Below, one piece after another: positions 28,643 to 37,817 of a DNA stretch of 64,000 nt. Under the pieces are notes generated by a model. That model was not told the DNA's origin, did no database searches, and saw nothing but the letters and a program-made list of their open reading frames with translations. The DNA comes from Shewanella phaeophyticola (GTDB lineage Bacteria; Pseudomonadota; Gammaproteobacteria; Enterobacterales; Shewanellaceae), in contig NZ_JAODOQ010000001.1 in the NCBI RefSeq assembly GCF_025398315.1, forward strand, positions 1,860,001 to 1,924,000, in the 5' to 3' direction. The stretch's first letter is position 1. Each line of letters starts with the position of its first letter. The position numbers were made by a program, and so were the translations under genes.

Positions 28643-29059
28643 TTAACCCTTACATTGTTTTTGGATCTTATTCATAATAGAAACCGCAATAGCTGGCATG
28701 ATAAACATGATTATAGAGTCTTTTATCCCTATAATCATGAAATATCCATCAACTTTTTCAGAGTTACTTATTGCAAAAGCCAAGGTTATTATTGAAATGG
28801 GTAAGCTGATAAAAAAACTAGTAAGCATCAGATTGTTACTCGCATACTTGATAATTAATAAACCAACTAATGCTGCTGCAATTGATACTGCAATAAAATG
28901 TGAAAATCCCAATTTTAACAAAGTTGAAAATGAATCGTTCTCAGATACATATGCTGAAGGTGATGGAGATACCGAATACATTATTTGAATCATTACAAAT
29001 ATTAACATTGTATACAAAAAAGCGTATCCAACATATTTAGCTATTGGTTTAACAATCAT
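28643..29059 (-). CDS. Small integral membrane protein
   Basis: 138 aa with about four hydrophobic segments (YAFLYTMLIFVMIQIMY, FIAVSIAAALVGLLII, SFFISLPISIITLAFA, SIIMFIMPAIAVSIM) and a short basic C-terminus. I recognise no family. It is on the same strand as the DUF922 gene, about 50 bp upstream of it, and may be co-transcribed. Placement in the inner membrane is supported; function is not. Confidence 0.55.
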   Translation of the reverse strand: MIVKPIAKYVGYAFLYTMLIFVMIQIMYSVSPSPSAYVSENDSFSTLLKLGFSHFIAVSIAAALVGLLIIKYASNNLMLTSFFISLPISIITLAFAISNSEKVDGYFMIIGIKDSIIMFIMPAIAVSIMNKIQKQCKG

Positions 29060-29072
29060 ACTCCACCTTAAC

Positions 29073-29585
29073 CTATCTAATCATTGTAACATTCCAAGAT
29101 TCACAGTATGTGCCATCCGCTGTGATCCCACTATATGTACACCAAACACCGCATGATATAATAAAGGTAGTACCGCTACTACCATCATAACCACCACCTC
29201 CGACATCGCCATCAGTATCCGTTCTTTCAGAAGTATTAACAGTTGCCGCCCAGCCTAATGAAGAAAACCATGGTGCTACTGCTTCAAATTCTATACATAC
29301 ATTGTCTTCGTAACAAACCCAAACATTGAATGCTTCAAACTCACTATCGATCATCGTCGACATAATTTTTAAAACTGCAGCAGAAAAAGTATAACCAACA
29401 AGAAAAATTGATGTTAATTCGGTATTTACCATGCCTAAACATGTTATGTTGAATAAAGTGCCTGCCGTTGCACATGTTGTAGAGTCATTAGTTAAATCGT
29501 CAAAATCTATATATCTACTCGTTTTAAGCTGTGTGACCGAAGTATTTAGAACAGCCCAGTCTGTCAACTGTGACCTCTGTGACAC
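29073..29585 (-). pseudogene. Secreted or surface-type hypothetical protein, N-terminus lost by frameshift
   Basis: 170 aa rich in Thr, Ser, Gly and Cys with no Lys/Arg-rich stretch, as in exported proteins (SERTDTDGDVGGGG, then SCGVWCTYSGITADGTYC). Upstream, another frame (VVLVSGGGELGGPND, before 29585) reads as plausible coding sequence that joins here, so the gene probably lost its N-terminus by a one-base shift near 29580. I recognise no family. It lies directly upstream of the membrane protein gene on the same strand. Confidence 0.4.
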
Positions 29586-29739
29586 TCCTTATATCGTTTG
29601 GACCTCCTAGCTCTCCACCTCCTGAGACAAGGACTACCTTATATCCTCTTATAGTTGCCGTTACATGTGAGTATACAAGCGCATACGTTATGCCATTAGA
29701 GGTTGCTGCGTATTTAGTTGTATTTAATATGCTTATTGC

Positions 29740-30093
29740 ACGCTAGCAAAACTTGAGAACAAAAATATATTAAGTAAGTAAAATACTTATGTGATTAAAC
29801 GGAGACCAATTGAAATCTGATTCATAGATCTATATCCTTATTTTTTGTGGAAATTAATTTCTAAACAACCGTGCATCACAAATATCAATAAATCAACATA
29901 TGCAAGAAGTTTTTTTATCATTGCGGTAATAATTTTCCTATAGCAAGATCTTTGTCACACTCTGCTTTTCGGTTCTATCTGTGATTATCTATAAATCTTC
30001 AAATGCTTACCTTTTATATGTATGTCATTTTGAGTAATTACTGACAAAGCTAGATTGCCTCGGGTTATTGTTGGTATTTGACCAGTTTGAGCT
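29740..30093. other. Gene-free AT-rich stretch
   Basis: I see no gene, RNA or clear repeat between the minus-strand gene remnant and the left inverted repeat of the ISAs1 copy. Confidence 0.5.
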
Positions 30094-31334
30094 CAGGGGC
30101 TGATCATACTCGATCATTTTTCACACGTTATCTTTAAAAACAAAGAGATAAAAAAAGACTTGATTGATCTCGCCAGTGTGATCAAATAACCCTCTTTTTT
30201 CTTTGGCTCCCGACTTACTATGCTTAAACATCTTGATAAAATTACTGATTTCCGTTCCCATATAAATCAAGAACATGATGTCATTGATATCTGCTTTCTT
30301 GTACTTAGTGCTGTTATCTCAGGAGCCCAAAGTTGGGCTGATTGCCATGAGTTCGGCACATTGAAATTGGAATAGTTACGCCAACATCGCCCATTCGCTA
30401 ATGGTATTCCCAGCCAGCAAAGCATTGGCCGCATTTTCAGAGGCGTATCTAAACAATCTCTACTTGATGCACTGATGAGTTGGGTAAATGAGCACCGCAT
30501 CAATACAGGGCAATCATCGATAGCTATCGACGGTAAAGTACTTAAAGGCGCCAAAGCATCCGCTTCAAGCTCAGCGTTACACATGGTAACGGCTTATGAT
30601 ACAGAGTCAGGGTTGGTGTTTAATGCAAAATCAGGCGCGAGCAAAAAGAGTGAACTCAAACTCGTTCAAGAGTTACTCACATGCCTTGATTTGAAATCGG
30701 AATTACTGACATTTGATGCCCTTCACTGTCAAACGCAAACACTTGATTATATAGTGAAAGAAGGTGGTGATTGCATTCTTCAAGTTAAAGGTAATCAGCC
30801 CAAACTCTACGAGTCTGTACAGGTACAATTTGCTGATTATATTGAAAAGTATCCTGATGCTGAATGTTATACGCAAGATGATAATGGCCATGGCCGTGTT
30901 GAAAAACGGATAACGTTTTAGTGTCCGTTAAATTTACCCGACGAAATGAAGATGAAATGGCCTCAACTAAAAACATTAATAGCAGTAGAACGTCATCGAA
31001 AAGTGGGTAACAAAACCAGTATAGACACGCACTTTTATGTGAGTAGTGCCGTGATGACTTCAAAGGCATTTGGATGCGCAATTCGGGCGCATTGGCAAAC
31101 GGAAAATAATCAGCATTGGCTTTTAGACACGCTATTTCAAGAAGATAAGTAAAAAATGTATGAAGAGGATGGTGCCAGTATTCTGGCTATTTTAAGGCGA
31201 TGAGCACTCAACTTAGTGAAGCTTCACCCAGCTAAAACAAGCCAGAATCAGAAATTTAATCGAGCCTGCTGGAGTGACGATTTCAGAGAAGAGATTATTT
31301 TCGGTACTGGTCAAAAAGTGTAATCAGCCCCCTG
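30094..31334 (+). mobile_element. ISAs1-family insertion sequence, decayed
   Basis: 1241 bp bounded by imperfect inverted repeats: left CAGGGGCTGATCATACT, right (reverse complement) CAGGGGGCTGATTACACT. It contains one decayed transposase gene. No matching target duplication is evident beside the ends, so a rearrangement after insertion is likely. The right end abuts the ribosome-binding site of the IS91-linked recombinase gene. Confidence 0.75.
30220..31323 (+). pseudogene. ISAs1-family DDE transposase with four internal stops
   Basis: The frame reads through as one protein of 367 codons starting MLKHLDKITDFRSH, with stop codons after TLKLE, RVEKRITF, FQEDK and LAILRR. Recognisable elements are IAIDGKVLKGAKAS (first catalytic Asp), LTFDALHCQTQ (second Asp) and AIRAHWQTENNQHWLLD (catalytic Glu region). 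All lesions lie in one frame, so this gene decayed through substitutions or balanced changes, unlike the frameshifted genes nearby. Confidence 0.85.
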
Positions 31335-31352
31335 CTATCAAGGAGGTAAGTC

Positions 31353-32189
31353 ATGTTAGTACACACTCAATTATTCCATGATGAAATTACGCTTAGACAT
31401 TACTCTGAACGCACCCGCAAATCCTATCTGTATGCCATTACGAAACTGGCAGAGCATTATAACCAATCGATTGATACCATTACCGATACGCAATTAAGTG
31501 ATTATTTCCGCTATTTAAACCTTGAGAGGCAACTATCAAGAGCGTCTATTCAACTGCAACTGAATGGTATTCATTTTTATTTTGAACACATTTTAAAACG
31601 ACAATTTAGGATTGATGTGTGCTTGCCTCGCCCTAGCCAAAAATTGCGACAAGTGCTCAGTAAACAAGATATTGCTCAATTGTTGCAGCACTGCCCCAAT
31701 CAGAAATATTACACCATGATAGCGCTGTGTTATGGCTGCGGATTGCGCGTCAGTGAGCTGGTGCATCTTAAAGTCAGTGATATAGATGGTCAGCGGCAGT
31801 GTCTTAAAGTGTGTCAGGGCAAAGGGGCGAAAGACCGTTTCGTTGTTATCTCCCCCTCACTGCTGAATTTATTGCGCCATTACTGGCTTAAGTATCGTCC
31901 AGATATGTGGCTATTTGGTGTGTATTCCTATGGCGACATCCATCCGTTAAATGTGTCAACCGTGCGAAAGGTACTCAAAAAAGCGGCGTTAGATGCAGGA
32001 ATAACCAAACCTTGCAGCCCGCACAGTTTGCGCCATGCCTATGCGACACATCAATTAGCCGCGGGCATGTTACTGAATCAACTCCAACATCAACTGGGTC
32101 ACAAAAGCATTAAAACCACCGAGCGATATCTGCACTGGTCGCCAGAGCTTGGGCATAAAGGGGGCGATTTACTCGCTAACTTGGGGTGA
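31353..32189 (+). CDS. IS91-associated tyrosine recombinase
   Basis: 278 aa, XerC/integron-integrase-like. It has an N-terminal SAM-like domain (RHYSERTRKSYLYAITKLAE) and catalytic motifs YGCGLRVSELVHL (Arg), HSLRHAYATH (HxxR) and QLGHKSIKTTERYLH (His and Tyr). ATG 31353 follows AAGGAGG. Its stop is 4 bp before the IS91 transposase start, and this gene pair recurs in IS91-family elements. It lacks the extra integron-specific insertion I would expect in an integron IntI, so it is not called the integron integrase despite the cassette nearby. Confidence 0.8.
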   Translation: MLVHTQLFHDEITLRHYSERTRKSYLYAITKLAEHYNQSIDTITDTQLSDYFRYLNLERQLSRASIQLQLNGIHFYFEHILKRQFRIDVCLPRPSQKLRQVLSKQDIAQLLQHCPNQKYYTMIALCYGCGLRVSELVHLKVSDIDGQRQCLKVCQGKGAKDRFVVISPSLLNLLRHYWLKYRPDMWLFGVYSYGDIHPLNVSTVRKVLKKAALDAGITKPCSPHSLRHAYATHQLAAGMLLNQLQHQLGHKSIKTTERYLHWSPELGHKGGDLLANLG

Positions 32190-32193
32190 TGAG

Positions 32194-33299
32194 ATGGCGC
32201 ATTATCACTTAAGTGACATACTGCAAACCCATTACGGTCAGTATCAACAACATCATCGACTGAGTCAGCAACAACGTCTGGTGTGTCAGCGTATTTTGGC
32301 TTGTCGCACTGCGGCGCTGGGTCAACAGCAATGGCAATGTAACCAATGCCACTATCAGCAAAGCGTGTTCTGCTCATGCCGAGATAGGCATTGTCCACGT
32401 TGTCAGGGTAAACAAACCCAGGCATGGATAGAGAAACAGCAACAGCAAGTACTGCGCTGCCGCTATTTTCATTTGGTGTTTACCTTGCCTCATGAGCTCA
32501 ATGGGCTTACCCATGCCGATGAGCAGGCCAAGCAAGTGTACAGTGCGTTATTTGAAGCGGTGTGGCAAACCTTAAGCCGATTTGGCATGACCCGTAAACA
32601 CTTACAAGGTCAACTAGGGTGCACTGCGGTGCTGCATACATGGGGGCAAACGTTAACCCAGCATATCCACTTACACTGTTTAATCCCAGGCGGCGTGATT
32701 ACAGAGCAAGGTCAGTGGCGCGGCGTTAAATCAGACTATTTGTTTCCTGTTAAGGCGGTCTCAACCGTGTTCAAGGCTAAGATGTTGGCTGCACTACGTC
32801 AGCGTGAAATTACCATCCCAAATGCCAATAACCTTATCAATAAGCCGTGGTGTGTATACTGTAAGGCCTGTTTGTATAAAGCCGAAACGGTAGTGGAATA
32901 TCTCGGGCGTTACACCCGAAAAGGCATGATGCACGAGTCACGGTTAAAGCGGGTTACCGCCAATGCCATCGATATAAGCTACGTAGATTATCGCGATAAT
33001 CAACGCAAAATCATGCAGCTGGCGCACGATGAGTTCATCCGGCGTTATCTGCTGCATGTGCTCCCCGAAGGCGTGATGCGAATAAGGCATTTTGTTTTTT
33101 GGCTAATAGTTGTCGACGTAAAAAGCTAAGCCAAATTCGACAACAAATACCAACCAAAACCCTTAAAGACATTAAAATCACTGAGCAGTTAGGGCATTGG
33201 TGTTGTCCACAATGTGCCAATGGACGGCTAATGTTTATGGGGCTGGTGCCACTGCTCACCATGTTAGCGCGAGAGGTGAAATTGAGTTTGTCAGGTTAA
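32194..33299 (+). pseudogene. IS91-family transposase, frameshifted
   Basis: A rolling-circle HUH-type transposase. The N-terminal zinc finger reads CNQCHYQQSVFCSCRDRHCP. The HUH-like motif is HIHLHCLIPGG near residue 158, and VVEYLGRYTRKGMM contains the catalytic-Tyr region. ATG 32194 follows the recombinase stop by 4 bp. At about 33090-33100 a run of T breaks the frame; the C-terminus (LANSCRRKKLSQIRQ, then CCPQCANGRLMF) continues to 33299. Corrected, it is about 365 aa. Its downstream end lies close to the integron cassette attC. Confidence 0.8.
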
Positions 33300-33567
33300 T
33301 CCCAATCTGTGTGGGAGTGTCAGCAAATAAAGCAGGCTTAGCTAATATTAAATTAGGTGAGGCGACACCCCATAACCTGATAGTGGAAAATCAGTAAATA
33401 AGGCAATAATCGAGAAATAGAAAGGATGAAAACCAACAAAAGCTACCTTAAAAGGTGTAATCAGAACAGACAATTAGCCGAAAGGTTGTACAAAATACCA
33501 CTACCGCAAAAAAGCAAATTCCTATAGCATAAACTATACCGATTAATATGGATGTGGCATCGGCCAA

Positions 33568-33627
33568 GTCCAACAAGCGATTTATGCCTTGCAAACTGCG
33601 CAACGCATAAATACTAAAACGTTAGGC
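33568..33627 (+). repeat. Integron attC site upstream of a cassette gene
   Basis: 60 bp with outer core sites GTCCAAC (RYYYAAC) and GTTAGGC (GTTRRRY) and an inner perfect inverted repeat ATTTATGC/GCATAAAT. This is the layout and length of a short attC. The cassette gene begins 4 bp after the core site, as usual for cassettes. Confidence 0.75.
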
Positions 33628-33631
33628 ATAT

Positions 33632-34090
33632 ATGACTAAGCTATCTAGTTTCATATTAATATTCTTATTTTTTCCTTATTTTGTGAGCGCATGTATGTTT
33701 GCGAATCAAGGCGAAGAATATGATGAGCTAATCAAAATAGAAAAATTAGAGAGCAAAGATGAATATAGGTTTTCTCTTCCGCGTATTGTCGGTGAATCTA
33801 ACGGTTGGCCAACCTTAACTTTAATTTATTCGTCCCATCAAGTAACTCCAGATTGTAAGGACGAAATTTTACCTGACAGAACTCAACTCATTTGCGGCTC
33901 TAAAGATCAATTTGAAGAAAAGTTAATCTTGGATGATTTTTGGAGCAAAAGTATAGATTGGGTATACAACAAAAAACTGTATGAAGGTGAGTTTAAAATT
34001 CAGAAAAGAAAGAATTATTCTATTGAATTAAACGTAATGTGGGAAACTGAGGTCTGTCTAACTTTTGGACGTAAAAGTATTATCGAATAA
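33632..34090 (+). CDS. Exported hypothetical protein carried as an integron cassette
   Basis: 152 aa. The N-terminus is a signal peptide with a possible lipobox (FLFFPYFVSAC), so it may be a lipoprotein or a Cys-containing periplasmic protein. The rest is mixed charged with four more Cys or Trp-rich segments (SKSIDWVYNKKLYEGEF). No family is recognised. It starts 4 bp after one attC and ends 3 bp before the core site of the next (GCCTAA), so the gene fills its cassette exactly, in the normal orientation. Exported proteins of unknown function are common in chromosomal integron cassettes. Confidence 0.7.
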   Translation: MTKLSSFILIFLFFPYFVSACMFANQGEEYDELIKIEKLESKDEYRFSLPRIVGESNGWPTLTLIYSSHQVTPDCKDEILPDRTQLICGSKDQFEEKLILDDFWSKSIDWVYNKKLYEGEFKIQKRKNYSIELNVMWETEVCLTFGRKSIIE

Positions 34091-34099
34091 TATGCCTAA

Positions 34100-36212
34100 T
34101 CGGGTAGCCAGAGGTATCTAGCCTCCAGCTCCCACACCACCCTGCATGCGGCTCCGCACAGGGCGGTTCATTTAGAACCCTTAACTAGCTTTCTGGTTAG
34201 GATAATGAACTGCGATCCATCCATCTCTTAGTGAATATAATCCTGCTTTCTTCAGATACTCATTACTCAGTGCTTGCTGTATTCCTGGTGTCTTCGAGCT
34301 ACGCCAAGAGGCCTTTGCTTGTGATACCACAAGCAACAGCAGCTTGGATCCTGACGCCACGTTTTAATAAGTTTTGTACCTTAGTCCGTGGTTTTCGCCA
34401 CTGACGCCAGTAGCACATACGTACACGACGTCGGATCCAGTGATCTAAATCGACACATCCTTGAAAAGCGTTAGCGATACCAAAGTAGTTGATCCAGCCT
34501 TGCATGTATTGACGCACTCTAAACAGCTGATATTCCATACTAACGCCCCAATTTCGGTTCGTTAGTCGTCTCATCTTTTGTTTGAAAATGTGCAATGTTT
34601 TAGCATGCCACTGGATTTTTCCGCGATTAAATGTGAAGCCTAGGAACTTGCTTTGACTGACCTTAACCACTTGGCTTTTCTGTTCATTAACAACCAGTTT
34701 TAGCTTAATGGCAAGGTATTGAGTGATGCTCTTGAGTACTCGTTCTCCCGCTCGAATAGACTTTACCAAAATGATAAAGTCGTCCGCGTAGCGGGCGAAT
34801 TTATGCCCTCGGCTTTCCAGCTCTTTATCCAGACTATCCAACATAATGTTAGAGATTAATGGCGAGAGTGAGTTACCTTGAGGCACACCTTCAAAGCTTG
34901 CTTCAAATTGGCCATTGACCATCACACCTGCTCGAAGGTACTTACCAATAAGCGCCAACAGACGCTTATCCTGCACCTTACTTCTAAGTTGAGTCATCAA
35001 GAGATCATGATTAACTCGGTCAAAGAACTTAGACAGATCAACATCGACGGCAAATTTGCGTTTCTGTTTGATGATATCCCTTACTTGCAGTACCGCTTGC
35101 TTGGCATTTCTGTTCGGCCTAAAGCCAAAGCTGTTAGTCGAGAAGAATGGGTCAAACAGTGGCGTGAGTATTTGAGCAATAGCTTGCTGTATCACACGGT
35201 CAATGACGTTAGGGATCCCCAATTTGCGTCTACCGCCATCGGGTTTGTCGATCTCCACCCGCCTGACCGCTGAGGGTTGGTATTCACCTCGCTCTAATTG
35301 AGATTTACACTGTTGCCAGCCGCCTTGTTGCATCCAGAGCGGGAAGGCTTCGATGGTCATGCCATCGATGCCCGCCGCGCCTTTATTGGCTTTAACTTGA
35401 CGCCAAGCTCGGTGTAGATTTTCAGGTTCGAGCAGTTGTTGGAATAAATCGTTGTTGAAGGCCGGTTGCATATCAATACGCTGCTGATAGTAATCGTCTG
35501 GCGACGTAGTGGGTATAGACAAGTTTGACAAGACTCCTCCTTCTTCTAAATGTTCAGGCCTTCACCATGTACCCACAACGCTAACGCGGGGTATGCTATC
35601 CCAACCATTACGCTGGGCGTTGGGCTACTCGGCAACTGCTCCTGCGTTGCTCTACCTCCTGCATCCATGCAGTCGTATGCCGTCTGCTGACTTATGCTTA
35701 ATCACATGCCAAGTTACCCCGTCATGCGCTATCGGTTTTGACCGCCATGGATGGCGGGAATGCAGATATTGCAGGAGCAATATATCTGCCATCTAGTTCG
35801 CTCTTTTCATTCGATGATGCTGAAAAGCCAAGGCACTTATAAACCAGAGCCTTACTGGTTAATGACCGATCGCGTGTTAAGCAGATCTCCCCAGATAAGA
35901 ACATGAACTTTCTTTGCACTGCTGCATCATTTACGGTGGCCATTAGATCACGTGGTTTCGTCGTCTTGTACCCTTGCTACGCGGGGCAGACCCTGCCAAC
36001 TCACCTCTAGCCTACGCCTCATATGATGTTCTTGTTCATCAGCTCGCAAATTTGCTAGCGGCTTCCTCCAGACCAAACCTTGCGATTAAGCCCTTGCCAT
36101 TCGCTAGTAGTTAACGTTTAATAACAGTATGTTATTCTCTTTTAGAAAGAGTAACGGTGATCTTCCTACAGAGGACTTTCACCCCATTAGTTCATGCCCA
36201 TGCTGGGCGTAC
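34100..36212 (-). mobile_element. Group IIC (attC-targeting) intron
   Basis: About 2113 bp on the minus strand. The 5' end reads GTACGCCCAGCATGGG. The 3' end has a 34-nt domain V (plus-strand 34136-34169, with the conserved AGC and a GC-rich stem) followed by a domain VI-like hairpin ending CTACCCGAT. Removing it joins CCCTTGT to TAGGC, which rebuilds the attC core GCCTAAC on the plus strand. This is the known target of group IIC-attC introns. The single intron protein is intact. Confidence 0.85.
34299..35531 (-). CDS. ltrA: Group II intron reverse transcriptase/maturase
   Basis: 410 aa, the size of group IIC proteins, which lack the endonuclease domain. RT motifs are present in order: KANKGAAGIDGM, RKLGIPNVIDRVIQQAI, FFDRVNHDLLM, GVPQGNSLSPLISNIML, the catalytic FARYADDFIIL (YADD), and SKFLGFTF. 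A maturase (GIIM) domain follows with YMQGWINYFG and WRKPRTKVQNLLKRG. It is intact and in frame, with its reading direction matching the intron. It should splice the intron and reverse-transcribe it into attC target sites. Confidence 0.93.
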   Translation of the reverse strand: MSNLSIPTTSPDDYYQQRIDMQPAFNNDLFQQLLEPENLHRAWRQVKANKGAAGIDGMTIEAFPLWMQQGGWQQCKSQLERGEYQPSAVRRVEIDKPDGGRRKLGIPNVIDRVIQQAIAQILTPLFDPFFSTNSFGFRPNRNAKQAVLQVRDIIKQKRKFAVDVDLSKFFDRVNHDLLMTQLRSKVQDKRLLALIGKYLRAGVMVNGQFEASFEGVPQGNSLSPLISNIMLDSLDKELESRGHKFARYADDFIILVKSIRAGERVLKSITQYLAIKLKLVVNEQKSQVVKVSQSKFLGFTFNRGKIQWHAKTLHIFKQKMRRLTNRNWGVSMEYQLFRVRQYMQGWINYFGIANAFQGCVDLDHWIRRRVRMCYWRQWRKPRTKVQNLLKRGVRIQAAVACGITSKGLLA

Positions 36213-36309
36213 ACAAGGGTTTTCAAGTCGGACAAATTACAGTTGGCTTTTTGTTCGTGCCTCACTTATTTTAGCCAACTGAAATTTGCCGCTTAAAACA
36301 GCGTTACCC
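36213..36309 (+). repeat. Right part of the attC site interrupted by the group II intron
   Basis: Together with GCCTAA at 34094-34099 this forms one attC. It has an inner inverted repeat CAGTTGGC/GCCAACTG around 36240-36281 and a right core GTTACCC at 36303-36309. The right core departs from GTTRRRY, so this site may recombine poorly. Confidence 0.65.
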
Positions 36310-36605
36310 ATAGAAAATTTAACCTGAAACTCACGAATTAGAATTAATGGTCTAACTCGGAAATGTCCAAAAACGAGTTATTCTTAGCTTTCAAATGCCC
36401 AAATTCAACTCTGGACTTGAGGTCGTTGAAGACTCTTTATAAAAGAATGCGTGAGCTGGCCATGGCCTTTTACGCACATCTGACCCATATGGATATGGGA
36501 AATGTCATAATGATGTAGGTAACATCATTGACCATGTGCTTCAAGGTATTCAGGCATCCTGCCTATCAGAGCGAGCTAGCTAGCTAGCTTTGGAGGGTAT
36601 AAATA
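36310..36605. promoter_or_regulatory. Leader region of the SIR2-like gene with a palindrome
   Basis: No gene is seen. A perfect 8-bp inverted repeat AATGATGT/ACATCATT with a 5-bp spacer lies at 36509-36529, a plausible operator. A self-complementary AGCTAGCTAGCT (about 36574-36590) and the Shine-Dalgarno GGAGGG follow just before the start. A copy of the dispersed repeat (ATGTCCAAAAACGAGTTA) is at about 36362. Confidence 0.45.
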
Positions 36606-37547
36606 ATGGGTGGCTTACTTTTTGTTTGCTATAAGAGGTTAGATTTGAAGTTAATAGATATATTGAATGATGAAAGTCTAAAGCCTGCGCTGGTAATTGG
36701 TAACGGAATCAATCGTTACAACAGTACTAAAGCTGATGGGAACAACTCTTGGGATAGAATGCTTCTGGAACTTTGGCATAAACACAGTAGGTCAGCACAG
36801 CAGATGTCTGCTCCTCAAGGGATTTCTCTGACTGAGTTTTATGATGCACTTGATCTGACCAAGAGTTCAGATGAAATCAACTTACAGAAAGAATTTTGTG
36901 GGTTAATGAGCTGTTGGGCGCCCAAAAGTCATCATGTCGTCATTTCTGAAAGGGCTCAGAATCAGGGTGTTCCAATACTTACAACAAACTTTGAAGAAAC
37001 ATTGTCCTCAAATATCGCCAGCGACATTACACACTTTGATTCAAAGTCCTTTACCGACTTTTACCCTTGGGAAAGCTACTTTTCCGATCATAAAGTGCGA
37101 GATCCCGCCACTGAGTTTGCGATCTGGCATATTAACGGGATGCAGCGATACAGTCGAAGTATAAGGTTGGGTTTGTCTCACTATATGGGGTCAGTTGAGA
37201 GGGCTAGACGGTTAATCCATAAAGGAAATGAATCGAGATTGTTCTCAGGAAAAAATGTTGATGAGTGGTTAGGTTATCAGAGTTGGTTACACGTTGTTTT
37301 CAATAACGACTTAGTGTTTATTGGGCTTGGCTTAGATACAACAGAAGTCTTTTTACGGTGGTTACTAATCGAGCGAGCAAAGTACTTCAATCAATTCCAT
37401 CAACGTAGGAAAAAAGCATACTTTGTTCATGCTAATGACCAAACATTACAAACGGGACAAGAATTGTTCTTAAATAGTGTAGGGATTCAGGTTATACATG
37501 AAAGTTCTTATGACCAGCTGTACAGAACTCCTTGGGAATTAAGCTAA
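36606..37547 (+). CDS. SIR2-like domain protein, probable defence NADase
   Basis: 313 aa. The SIR2-like nucleotide site is visible as ALVIGNGINRYN at residues 28-39 (G-N-G and Asn) and VPILTTNFEETL (T-T-N) at about 120. These are followed by IWHINGMQRYSRSIRLG with the catalytic-His candidate, and FIGLGLDTTEVFLRWLL near the C-terminus. Stand-alone SIR2-like proteins of this type deplete NAD in phage defence; that function is inferred from the family. The gene stands between two attC-like sites, so it may itself be a cassette. Its own promoter region is about 290 bp. The stop codon overlaps the left core of the downstream attC-like site. Confidence 0.75.
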   Translation: MGGLLFVCYKRLDLKLIDILNDESLKPALVIGNGINRYNSTKADGNNSWDRMLLELWHKHSRSAQQMSAPQGISLTEFYDALDLTKSSDEINLQKEFCGLMSCWAPKSHHVVISERAQNQGVPILTTNFEETLSSNIASDITHFDSKSFTDFYPWESYFSDHKVRDPATEFAIWHINGMQRYSRSIRLGLSHYMGSVERARRLIHKGNESRLFSGKNVDEWLGYQSWLHVVFNNDLVFIGLGLDTTEVFLRWLLIERAKYFNQFHQRRKKAYFVHANDQTLQTGQELFLNSVGIQVIHESSYDQLYRTPWELS

Positions 37548-37672
37548 CAAGAATAACATGGCCACCCAAAGCAACTAACACAAAGCCACCAACGCAAATC
37601 CAGCGCAAAAGTTCTAAGCAAAAATAACACCTGGGTCCCGGCTCAAAAGCATTATCGGGACGACGTTAGAGT
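37542..37672 (+). repeat. Possible long attC-like site after the SIR2-like gene
   Basis: 131 bp beginning AGCTAACAAG and ending GTTAGAG, each one or two changes from the attC core consensus. An internal perfect GTCCCG/CGGGAC pair is present. It sits where a cassette attC should be, directly overlapping the gene end. The match is weaker than at 33568. Confidence 0.4.
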
Positions 37673-37817
37673 GGGGACGATGTGAAAGTTGCTAACGCAC
37701 TTTTGCCCCAAAACGATTTTGAGGCATAGTTATAGATGGTTGGCGTCTGTCCAAATTGAATTCATATTTCTTATGAATTGCTACATTTATTTTGATCGAA
37801 AGTTTCACTGTCAACCA

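Noticed and set aside
31353..32189. Integron integrase IntI for the nearby cassette
   Set aside because: The protein is an XerC-like recombinase without a visible IntI-specific insertion and is coupled to an IS91 transposase.
34878..35273. Plus-strand frame of 131 aa opposite the intron reverse transcriptase
   Set aside because: It is the antisense shadow of a clearly conserved RT gene and has no recognisable motif.
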